The translations under genes were made by a program, and so were the position numbers. A stretch of 5,438 nt of DNA from Eggerthellaceae bacterium (GTDB lineage Bacteria > Actinomycetota > Coriobacteriia > Coriobacteriales > Eggerthellaceae): assembly GCA_003452695.1 (NCBI GenBank), contig DMNP01000195.1:1-5438 (forward strand), in the 5' to 3' direction. Numbering within the stretch: the stretch's first letter is position 1; every line of letters begins with the position of its first letter. The notes under the pieces are model-generated. The model did not search any database, was not told the origin of the DNA, and worked only from the letters and a program-made list of their open reading frames with translations. Below are positions 1-5,053 of this stretch, in pieces.

Positions 1-139
1 GCCCGCTGCCCGGCCGGCGGCGGGGCACGGAGAGGGGATTCGGGCTTGGCTTCGGCTTTGCTTTAGTGTTAATCAGGAATTGTGCCTGCAGAATCGCCCT
101 CACCCCTCTTCGCACCCCGCCGCCGGCCGGGCAGCGGGC
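1..139. repeat. Long GC-rich inverted repeat (foldback) with 25-bp perfect arms
   Basis: Bases 1-25 are the exact reverse complement of bases 115-139. After a short interruption the match resumes: 31-37 (AGAGGGG) pairs with 103-109 (CCCCTCT), so 1-37 against 103-139 matches at about 34 of 37 positions. A further five pairs are possible inside (GATTC 37-41 with GAATC 91-95). The central part, about 42-90, is clearly more AT-rich than the arms. The left arm starts at the window edge, so the repeat may continue outside. It could be a small non-autonomous mobile element (MITE-like), the folded part of a structured RNA or leader, or a large intergenic cruciform. No transposase and no convincing ORF is visible in it. 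The repeat is certain; its nature is not. Confidence 0.85.
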
Positions 140-171
140 GCTAGCCGCTGCGCCGGCAAGGGGCGGCTGGC
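140..171. other. Stem-loop adjoining the long inverted repeat
   Basis: GCTAGCCGC (140-148) pairs with GCGGCTGGC (163-171), nine pairs including one G-U wobble, around a 14-base loop. It begins at the base right after the 25-bp arm ends. Together with the foldback this makes a continuous structured stretch of about 170 bases upstream of the thpR promoter. It may be part of one structured RNA or terminator region, or a chance product of very high GC content. Confidence 0.45.
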
Positions 172-206
172 GGGAGCGCGGGCGGCGGAAGCTTGCGACG
201 GTCTAC

Positions 207-212
207 TATAAT
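207..212 (+). promoter_or_regulatory. Probable -10 box of thpR
   Basis: A perfect TATAAT lies here in otherwise GC-rich DNA, within CTACTATAATGGG. Transcription would begin near 218-220 and leave a leader of about 70 bases before the ATG at 292. No good -35 hexamer sits 16-18 bases upstream; TTGCGA at 193-198 is too close. Because the box lies inside the longest possible reading frame of the next gene, it argues against starting that gene at 193 or 211. Confidence 0.6.
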
Positions 213-291
213 GGGACCGGTATTGGCATGGGAAGCCGAAGCAACAAGTGGCTTGGGGCGTCGGCGGAGCGCATCGGAGAAGGGGCGCCAA

Positions 292-819
292 ATGAGGCTG
301 TTCATAGCTGCTGAATTGCCGCAAGGCCTGATCGAGGCGCTGGCTGAAACCTCCGCCCGGCTGCGCGGCAGCGTGCGCGGGCGCTATGTGTCGCCCGACT
401 CGCTCCACGTCACCCTGGCTTTCCTGGGCGATGTGCCCGGGAGCAGCGTGGGGCTTTGCTCCGATGCCGTGGACGCCGCCTGCCGGGACCGTGCATCCTT
501 TCCGGTAGCGCTCGGAAGCCTGGGTTGCTTCGGCAAACGCACGGCCGCCACGCTCTGGCAGGGCTTCGACGATGCGGGCGCGTTGCCCGAAATCGCCCTT
601 GCTGTGCGCGACGAGCTGCACGTGCGTGGATTATCTTTCGACGAGAAGAAGTTCCTTGCGCATGTCACGCTCATGCGCAAGGCGGACGTGGCGGGCGGCA
701 TGCTTCCAGCGCCCGTGCTGGCAAGCGGGCCGATATCCTCGATCACGCTGTTCGCATCCGACCTTTCGGGCGATCGCCCCGTGTACGAATCGCTTCATTC
801 CCGCACCTTGCGGGAATAG
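292..819 (+). CDS. thpR: RNA 2',3'-cyclic phosphodiesterase (ThpR/LigT, 2H family)
   Basis: This 175-residue protein belongs to the 2H phosphoesterase superfamily, formerly called 2'-5' RNA ligase (LigT). The established activity of the family is hydrolysis of 2',3'-cyclic phosphate RNA ends to a 2'-phosphate, in the cytoplasm. Both catalytic HxT motifs are present: H39-V-T41 in SLHVTLAFLGD, and H124-V-T126 in FLAHVTLMRK. The opening MRLFIAAELP is typical of the family, and the length is normal (about 175-190 residues). I chose the ATG at 292 because the family N-terminus begins there, a GGAGAAGGGG ribosome-binding stretch sits at 276-285, and the -10 box at 207-212 excludes the longer frame. 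The gene is convergent with its right-hand neighbour, and its stop codon is inside a hairpin. It appears monocistronic. The family assignment is firm; the physiological RNA substrate is unknown. Confidence 0.93.
   Translation: MRLFIAAELPQGLIEALAETSARLRGSVRGRYVSPDSLHVTLAFLGDVPGSSVGLCSDAVDAACRDRASFPVALGSLGCFGKRTAATLWQGFDDAGALPEIALAVRDELHVRGLSFDEKKFLAHVTLMRKADVAGGMLPAPVLASGPISSITLFASDLSGDRPVYESLHSRTLRE
797..817. terminator. Hairpin at the thpR stop codon, possible two-way terminator
   Basis: ATTCCCGCA (797-805) and TGCGGGAAT (809-817) form a perfect 9-bp stem with a three-base loop. It covers the last codons of thpR and the first base of its TAG stop. It lies between two convergent genes, where a two-way terminator is expected. 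Neither strand carries a T-run after the stem, so it is not a textbook intrinsic terminator. It may act as a Rho-assisted or 3'-end-protecting structure. Confidence 0.5.
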
Positions 820-851
820 CCGAAGACCGGCGATGCCCTTGCGCCGCTGCG

Positions 852-1874
852 CTACTCGTCGATGACGCCGGCCTTGCCCATCAGGTAGAGTTTCGAAGGT
901 TGCAATGCGCCCGCACGCCAGCGCAGCTTCATCCATTGCGGCATGATCGTGAACGAGTAGCGGGCGACCGCGCCGTCGTCCGTTTCGATGGGAATGGCCC
1001 GCGCAAAGGCGATGTCGGCCGCCAGTTTCCAGCGCTCGTCTGCGGCGCCAAGCGATTCGGCCCATTGCATGACGCGTGCAACCGGGCCGTCCTGGAAGTT
1101 TTCTCGCACGAGGTGCGGCTGCTCTATCGCGAACTGCACGTCGATGGCGAAGGTGTCGCCAAGGTGCCCGTCGGGAAAGACGTCCAGCTGGAAATCGACG
1201 GTATCGGGCGCGAGGCCCATGGCCTGCGACACCTGTGCGAGCATCGCGTCGTCGTAGGCGCGAAACCCCATCTGGTCGAAGGCCGCTGCCAGATGTGCGG
1301 TGTCGGCGGCGCATTCGCCCTGTTCTGGGGAGTCCAGATAGCCGCATACCCGCAACGGCGTGCCGGGCCGGCCGCGAAACATTCCGAAGAACGACAACGG
1401 CCATCCTTGCGGCATGCGCTCGTCCTGGTTCAGGTACAGGTCGGCATAGGCGGGCTCGCCCACGGCAGCGCAAAATGGTTCCACCAGGTCCTTGCGTTTC
1501 CGTGGTTGGAAGTGAACGGCCGCCTGAGGAAGGCGTTCCTCCTTCGTATCCAGCTCGAACCCGCAGCATATGTTGTCGTCGGCACCTTCCACCGAGGCGT
1601 ACCAGTCCAGCATGGCCTCCGTGCCGGCTGCGGCGTCGGAATTGATGCGCGTGCCGGGAGCTATCGAATCGTAGAGCAGGGTAACATCCATGAACGGGCT
1701 GCCGATAAGCGGGAATTCCAGATAGGTGCTGGGAAACTTCTCCCCGACCAAGAACGGGGGCACCACGTTGCGCGCTCGTTGCGCGCTTTCCCCGAACAGC
1801 GTTTTCTCGCGTCCGTCGTCGGCCGCTTGAAGTACGAGAACCTGAAACGCATCGGAAAAGCTCGGCTCTTTCAT
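852..1874 (-). CDS. Uncharacterised 340-residue soluble protein
   Basis: I do not recognise this family. The product is an acidic, probably cytoplasmic protein with no signal peptide and no membrane segment. Its residue use is that of a real protein, unlike the Arg/His-rich frames opposite it. Motif-like blocks that look conserved are FPLIGSPFMDVTLLYD (54-69), MPQGWPLSFFGMFRGR (154-169) followed by PLRVCGYL (173-180), and DVFPDGHLGDTFAIDVQF (231-248). Several Gly-, Pro- and Asp-rich turns alternate with hydrophobic strands, which suggests a mainly beta fold. Cysteines occur at 103, 104, 135, 177 and 188. The ATG at 1874 is chosen over an upstream start at 1916 because GAGGAGG (1887-1881) lies six bases before it and a TATACT box would fall inside the longer version. 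It is a single gene, convergent with thpR and divergent from the Nudix gene. The CDS call is strong; the function is unknown. Confidence 0.85.
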   Translation of the reverse strand: MKEPSFSDAFQVLVLQAADDGREKTLFGESAQRARNVVPPFLVGEKFPSTYLEFPLIGSPFMDVTLLYDSIAPGTRINSDAAAGTEAMLDWYASVEGADDNICCGFELDTKEERLPQAAVHFQPRKRKDLVEPFCAAVGEPAYADLYLNQDERMPQGWPLSFFGMFRGRPGTPLRVCGYLDSPEQGECAADTAHLAAAFDQMGFRAYDDAMLAQVSQAMGLAPDTVDFQLDVFPDGHLGDTFAIDVQFAIEQPHLVRENFQDGPVARVMQWAESLGAADERWKLAADIAFARAIPIETDDGAVARYSFTIMPQWMKLRWRAGALQPSKLYLMGKAGVIDE

Positions 1875-1913
1875 CGGCGCCCTCCTCGGTCGGCCATATC
1901 GGCTAGTATAGCC
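1875..1913 (-). promoter_or_regulatory. Promoter (-10) and strong ribosome site of the uncharacterised gene
   Basis: On the minus strand a TATACT -10 box occupies 1910-1905. It is followed by a short leader and a strong GAGGAGG ribosome site (1887-1881), six bases from the ATG at 1874. The -10 box sits in a small palindrome, GGCTA-GTA-TAGCC (1901-1913), that could be a binding site overlapping the promoter. No clear -35 hexamer is visible. Confidence 0.55.
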
Positions 1914-2160
1914 CATAGGCGCAGCCGCCCGGTGCCCTTTCCCTTATGATGTATTGGGCATATGCTGAACGACGAGAAAAGAGGCGCATGCATGTCCCGA
2001 GACAAAGAGATATTGTCGGAAGAGCGCCTTGGAGAAGAGCGGGGGCCATGCTGCACAACAGGTCGATTCGCCAGGCATCGCAGCGTGAGGCGTGTGAGCG
2101 GCCCGCCGCACGCTCAATGGTTTGGGGCAAGTTGGCTGTCCAGAGGAAGGTGTGCTGCGA
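1914..2160. other. Divergent intergenic region with possible promoter and small ORF
   Basis: This gap separates two divergently read genes. On the plus strand TATGAT (1945-1950) could serve as a -10 box toward the Nudix gene, but no -35 box supports it. A perfect GCATATGC palindrome lies at 1958-1965. An open frame runs from ATG 1992 to TGA 2192 (66 residues, starting MSRDKEILSEERLGEERG). AGAGG (1980-1984) lies seven bases before it, and it overlaps the Nudix start in another frame. Its third codon positions are not GC-biased as in the neighbouring genes and its second half looks like random Arg/Ser/Gly-rich sequence. I treat it as a possible leader ORF, not as a gene. A weak GC-rich stem (GCGT..GCGG with CCGC..ACGC, about 2087-2114) precedes the ribosome site. 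Confidence 0.35.
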
Positions 2161-2793
2161 ATGGTTCTACGCGACAAGGACGGTCTGACTGAAAACGAGT
2201 TTCTGGCGCAATACCGGCAGAAGGACTATCCGCGGCCGTCGTTCACGGCAGACGTCGTGGCCGTTTCGGGCGCGGCGGGTGCGCAGGAAAGCTTCAATCG
2301 CTGTGGTTCCTGCGACTTGCAGGTGCTGCTCGTGCAGCGCGGCGGGCATCCCTATCTGGGATGCTGGGCTTTCCCCGGCGGTTTCGTGAACCCCGGCGAA
2401 GATGCCGACACGGCGGCCGCGCGCGAACTGGAAGAGGAAACGGGCGTGACCGGGCTTGCCTTCCAGCAGCTCGGCGTGTACAGCGCGCCCGGGCGCGACC
2501 CGCGCGGGTGGACGGTGTCTGCGGCATACCTAGCCCGGATGGACGAGCCAGTCGCCGCGCGGGCGGGAGACGACGCGGCGGTGGCCCGCTGGTGCGACCT
2601 GCACGTGGCGCGCGAGGCGGGCGGAAGCGCCACGGCGACCATATGCGCCGAAGGCGACGTGCTCTCATGCACGTTCGCGGAAAACGACGGGTCGTGTTGC
2701 GCGGATCGTGCGAAGCTGGTTTCTGCGGACGGCCTTGCCTTCGACCACGCGAACATGCTCGCCGACGCGCTCGCGCGCTTGCTCATGGAGTGA
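2161..2793 (+). CDS. Nudix hydrolase, ADP-ribose pyrophosphatase-like
   Basis: This 210-residue enzyme carries a complete Nudix box. G74 and E80 fit the G-x5-E part, and R88-E-L-E-E-E-T-G-V96 fits the REUxEExGU part that binds metal and cleaves a nucleoside-diphosphate-X bond. The preceding GGHPYLGCWAFPGG (61-74) and the C-terminal FDHANMLADAL (194-204) match the COG1051-type group that includes ADP-ribose pyrophosphatases and NrtR relatives. There is no DNA-binding tail, so this is an enzyme and not NrtR. The N-terminus (LTENEFLAQY..YPRPSFTADVVAV) is typical of that group. I start at ATG 2161, where GAGGAAGG lies ten bases upstream; an in-frame GTG at 2152 is an alternative. Oddities are a short insert with a CGSC pair (48-51) before the core strand and a Cys-rich region at 162-180. 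The substrate cannot be fixed from sequence. Confidence 0.9.
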   Translation: MVLRDKDGLTENEFLAQYRQKDYPRPSFTADVVAVSGAAGAQESFNRCGSCDLQVLLVQRGGHPYLGCWAFPGGFVNPGEDADTAAARELEEETGVTGLAFQQLGVYSAPGRDPRGWTVSAAYLARMDEPVAARAGDDAAVARWCDLHVAREAGGSATATICAEGDVLSCTFAENDGSCCADRAKLVSADGLAFDHANMLADALARLLME

Positions 2794-2810
2794 AAGCCGT
2801 CGGGGCGTTC

Positions 2811-2834
2811 CTGCCCATGGCCTGGCCATGGCAG
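2811..2834. terminator. Near-perfect palindrome downstream of the Nudix gene
   Basis: CCATGGCC (2815-2822) and GGCCATGG (2824-2831) are perfect inverted repeats around one central base. CTG/CAG extend the stem outward (2811-2813 with 2832-2834) past a single bulged C. It lies 18 bases after the Nudix stop and between convergent genes, so it may end transcription on either strand. No T-run follows on either side. A protein-binding site is an alternative reading. Confidence 0.45.
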
Positions 2835-2856
2835 TAACGTAGGGGCTGCGTGCTTG

Positions 2857-2874
2857 GCGGTGCGTTTGCACCGC
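2857..2874. terminator. Hairpin downstream of pit
   Basis: GCGGTGC (2857-2863) and GCACCGC (2868-2874) form a 7-bp stem with a GTTT loop, 26 bases past the pit stop codon on the minus strand. A second copy of GCACCGC overlaps the end of pit (2894-2900) and could compete for the same partner. No T-run follows, so this is a possible terminator or 3'-end structure only. Confidence 0.45.
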
Positions 2875-2899
2875 TGCTACCAAATTGCCTCCCGCACCG

Positions 2900-3976
2900 C
2901 TACGCTAGAGCCGCAAAGGCGTATGCGTTGTCGGCTGCCCAAGCGAAGAGCTTTGCCAGCAGGAAGCCGATGATTCCACAGCCGGGGAACGTGCATACCC
3001 AGGTAAGCACCATGTTTCCCGCAACGCCCCACTGAACGGCCTTCGTGTTCTTGGCGGCACCGCTGCCCATTACGGCGGTCGTGTTCGTGTGGGTGGTGGA
3101 CACGGGTATGCCCGTAAGCGTTGCCAGGAGCAGGCAAACGGAGGCGGCGAACGATGCGGCAAAGCCCTGGTAGCTTTCCAGGCTGACCATGCCCATCGAT
3201 ACCGACTTGATTATGCGTTTGCCGCCGATGCCCGACCCGATGGCCATGGCCAGCGCGCAACCCGCCATTATCCATAAAGGATACTGGCCCGAAGCGCCGT
3301 TCATCCCCAGGGCCAACACGACCCCGAGCATGGCGATGGACATGAACTTCTGGCCGTCCTGGGCGCCGTGCATGGCAGAGGCGCCCGCGGCTGCCCAGAC
3401 CTGCATCTTGGCAAAGAACTCGTTGGCCGAGCGCCGGTCGGCGTTGCGACAGATGTAGGGAATCACCTTGGCTATGGCCCAGCCAGCCAAAAAGCCCAGC
3501 ACAGTGGAGAGCACGAGGCCATAGAGCACCTTGACCCACTCCCCCATGTTGACGCCGGACATACCACCGTGCACGGCGATGGCCGCACCGGTGAGGCCTG
3601 CGATGAGCGCATGACTCTCGCTGGTGGGGATGCCAAACACCCATGCCAGCGACGACCAGGTAACAATGGAGACGGTGGCCGCAGCGAGGGCGATAAGCGC
3701 CACGTGAGAGTCACCGCCAAAGTCGACCATGCCGCTCATGGTGTCGGCGACGGCGGTGGAGAAGAGCGTCATGCCCACCAGACCGAGGAAGTTGGTGATG
3801 ACGCTCATCCAGATGGCGGCGTCAACGCCAATGGCGCGCGTGCCAATGGGCTCTGCGATGGCATTGGCGGCATCCGTCGCACCATTTACGAAGATGGTCC
3901 CCATCACGAGCACGATTACCAACGCCAAAAACGGGTTAGCCTGCACCGCATCGAGGAACTGAGAGAAAGTGACCAT
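2900..3976 (-). CDS. pit: Inorganic phosphate transporter, PiT family
   Basis: This 358-residue integral membrane protein imports inorganic phosphate, coupled to protons or sodium in characterised members of the PiT family (COG0306). The two family repeats are both visible. In the N-terminal half are NGATDAANAIAEPIGTRA (31-48) and GIPTSESHALIAGLTGAA (115-132). In the C-terminal half are HGAQDGQK (203-210) and GIPVSTTHTNTTAVMGSG (289-306). Hydrophobic spans lie around 17-31, 53-75, 92-114, 122-136, 149-173, 212-228, 234-250, 271-290 and 316-346. A basic, polar stretch (about 177-190) is the usual central cytoplasmic loop. The ATG at 3976 has GAAAGG (3989-3984) seven bases upstream. No PhoU-like gene adjoins it, so it stands alone. 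Its upstream region carries phased repeats that may be phosphate-control sites. Confidence 0.94.
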   Translation of the reverse strand: MVTFSQFLDAVQANPFLALVIVLVMGTIFVNGATDAANAIAEPIGTRAIGVDAAIWMSVITNFLGLVGMTLFSTAVADTMSGMVDFGGDSHVALIALAAATVSIVTWSSLAWVFGIPTSESHALIAGLTGAAIAVHGGMSGVNMGEWVKVLYGLVLSTVLGFLAGWAIAKVIPYICRNADRRSANEFFAKMQVWAAAGASAMHGAQDGQKFMSIAMLGVVLALGMNGASGQYPLWIMAGCALAMAIGSGIGGKRIIKSVSMGMVSLESYQGFAASFAASVCLLLATLTGIPVSTTHTNTTAVMGSGAAKNTKAVQWGVAGNMVLTWVCTFPGCGIIGFLLAKLFAWAADNAYAFAALA

Positions 3977-4003
3977 GGGTAGGCCTTTCGTTCGGGTCCG
4001 ACC

Positions 4004-4054
4004 ATGATACGGATAGGATGTCAGGTCGACTGAAACACGTTGTTAACAGAACGT
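4004..4054 (-). promoter_or_regulatory. Candidate control region of pit with 11-bp phased repeats
   Basis: Read toward pit, three hexamers lie exactly 11 bases apart: TTAACA (4046-4041), TTTCAG (4035-4030) and CTGACA (4024-4019). The first matches the TT(A/T/C)ACA unit of PhoP boxes known from Bacillus; the others match only partly. TTAACA lies within a TGTTAACA palindrome that is itself flanked by ACGTT/AACGT inverted arms (4037-4041 and 4050-4054). TATCAT (4009-4004) is a possible -10 box, with no good -35. Phosphate-responsive control is an inference from the gene's function and the spacing. Confidence 0.3.
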
Positions 4055-4118
4055 AATGCCCCGTCAGGCGTAGTCACCCATTCGGCAGGCGACGTCTTGT
4101 TCATGTAAGCCCCAGCCA

Positions 4119-4158
4119 ACACTTCGCGCACAGGGGATACTCCCTTTTGCGCGAGTGT
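4119..4158. terminator. Bulged long hairpin between gntR and pit
   Basis: ACACTTCGCGCA (4119-4130) pairs with TGCGCGAGTGT (4148-4158): eleven pairs with one bulged T. Inside, GGGA (4134-4137) pairs with TCCC (4141-4144) around a TAC loop, so the whole element folds into a single two-part stem. It begins 12 bases past the gntR stop on the minus strand, where a terminator is expected. The sequence leaving the stem (TTGGCTGGGGCTT) lacks a real T-run. It probably ends or stabilises the gntR transcript and isolates pit. Confidence 0.5.
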
Positions 4159-4169
4159 GAGTACGGAGG

Positions 4170-4895
4170 CTAGAGAACGAACAGGGCGCGGGCGCCGACC
4201 ACGTAGCGAGTGCTCGCGCAGAGCGGTGCGCCTGTCTGGTCGAGGTAGTGGATGTGCTCGAGCATCAGCGGGTCTCCGGCGCTCACCTCGAGCTCGCTCG
4301 CCATGGCCACACTGGCGGCGCCGGTCTCGATGGTGCGCCTGGGGTGGTCTGCCGGGGTCTTGCCGGTGTTGCGCTCGATCAGCTCAAAGAACGAGGCGCC
4401 CGACAGGTCGTCTTCTAGCAGGAAGGCACATGCGTTGTAGTCAAAGAGGCTGTGCTCCTCCATGATGGGCACGCCGTCGGCGGTGTAGAGCAGCGCGAGG
4501 TACACCAGCTTGTCGTAGTCGGGGCCAAAGAAGCTGCGCTCGTCGCCGTGGGCCTGGGTCATGCGACGCTCGAGCACGACGATCGCCGGGGCCATGCCCA
4601 TGTCGGCACAGGCGCTCTCGAAGCTCTGGGCGTTGCCGCTGCGGCAGATCTTGTGCGCGAGCTTGCGCTGGTTGACGTAGGTGCCCTTGCCCTGACGCTT
4701 GGTGAGATAGCCTTCGGCAACCAGCTCTTCGATGGCACGCCGAACGGTGACGCGGCTGACGGAATACAGCTGCGAGAGCTCCGCCTCCGAGGGGATACGT
4801 GTGCCCGGAAGATAGGACCCTGCCGCTATCGATGCCTTGATGTCCTCAAGAACCTGCTGATAGAGCGGGGTGAGTGCGTTGTCGTTAAGTTTCAT
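4170..4895 (-). CDS. GntR-family transcriptional regulator, HutC/UTRA type
   Basis: This 241-residue DNA-binding regulator has an N-terminal GntR winged helix (about 8-75). It shows PLYQQVLEDIKASI, then the signature PGTRIPSEAELSQLYSVSRV, then TVRRAIEELVAEGYL and the wing KRQGKGTYV. A UTRA effector-binding domain follows (about 90-238), recognisable from VYLALLYTADGVPIMEEHSLF and the closing block with PLMLEHIHYLDQTGAPLCAS and RYVVGARALF. HutC-type members usually repress uptake or catabolic genes, and a small sugar-phosphate or amino-acid-like ligand releases them. The ATG at 4895 has GAAGAG seven bases upstream; a TTG at 4910 would add five residues but is less likely. The gene has its own -10 box and is hairpin-separated from both neighbours. 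Its targets are not evident; self-control or control of a gene outside the window is possible. Confidence 0.92.
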   Translation of the reverse strand: MKLNDNALTPLYQQVLEDIKASIAAGSYLPGTRIPSEAELSQLYSVSRVTVRRAIEELVAEGYLTKRQGKGTYVNQRKLAHKICRSGNAQSFESACADMGMAPAIVVLERRMTQAHGDERSFFGPDYDKLVYLALLYTADGVPIMEEHSLFDYNACAFLLEDDLSGASFFELIERNTGKTPADHPRRTIETGAASVAMASELEVSAGDPLMLEHIHYLDQTGAPLCASTRYVVGARALFVL

Positions 4896-4947
4896 GGGGT
4901 ATCTCTTCAATGTGGCGTTGGTCCGGCGTCAGAGCATGCGGGAAACC

Positions 4948-4969
4948 ATCATAGCCCATTGCACCACAA
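4948..4969 (-). promoter_or_regulatory. Probable gntR promoter with possible operator
   Basis: TATGAT (4953-4948) is a good -10 box about 50 bases before the gntR start. No clear -35 hexamer is found at normal spacing. Just upstream lies TTGTGGTGCAA (4969-4959), whose ends TTG/CAA are inverted; it could be a small operator, perhaps for self-control by GntR. It does not match the usual GTxTAxAC core of GntR sites, so this part is weak. The same ATGGGCTAT stretch precedes the -10 of the uncharacterised gene near 1910. Confidence 0.5.
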
Positions 4970-4986
4970 CAGCGCGCGGGACAAGC

Positions 4987-5032
4987 GCGAGGGGAGGATG
5001 GCCCAACCGGTAGGTGAGCATCCTCCCCTCGC
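4987..5032 (-). terminator. Strong hairpin terminator candidate after thrH
   Basis: GCGAGGGGAGGATG (4987-5000) and CATCCTCCCCTCGC (5019-5032) form a perfect 14-bp stem around an 18-base loop that contains an ACCGGT palindrome. It starts 21 bases past the thrH stop codon on the minus strand, as a terminator should. The exit side reads GCTTGT, which is a poor U-tract, so efficiency by the intrinsic mechanism is uncertain. An A-rich stretch (5034-5047 on the plus strand) lies between the stop codon and the stem. Confidence 0.75.
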
Positions 5033-5053
5033 ACAAACAAAATTAAACGAGAG

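Noticed and set aside
193..291. Longer N-terminus for thpR (TTG at 193 or ATG at 211)
   Set aside because: The added residues are not like the family and the TATAAT box at 207-212 lies inside them. The conserved MRLFIAAELP start and a ribosome site point to 292.
66..314. An 82-residue frame across the inverted repeat and the thpR leader
   Set aside because: It crosses the foldback arms and the promoter, is rich in Arg, Ala, Gly and Pro, and lacks a ribosome site. It is explained by high GC content.
456..1949. A 497-residue open frame on the plus strand opposite the uncharacterised gene
   Set aside because: Its translation is rich in Arg, His, Ala and Gly with no recognisable blocks and it also overlaps thpR. 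The minus-strand frame has a strong ribosome site, a promoter box and normal protein composition, so this is a high-GC shadow.
2877..3644. A 255-residue minus-strand frame inside pit
   Set aside because: It is a shifted-frame shadow of the Pit membrane protein; the pit frame holds all PiT signature motifs.
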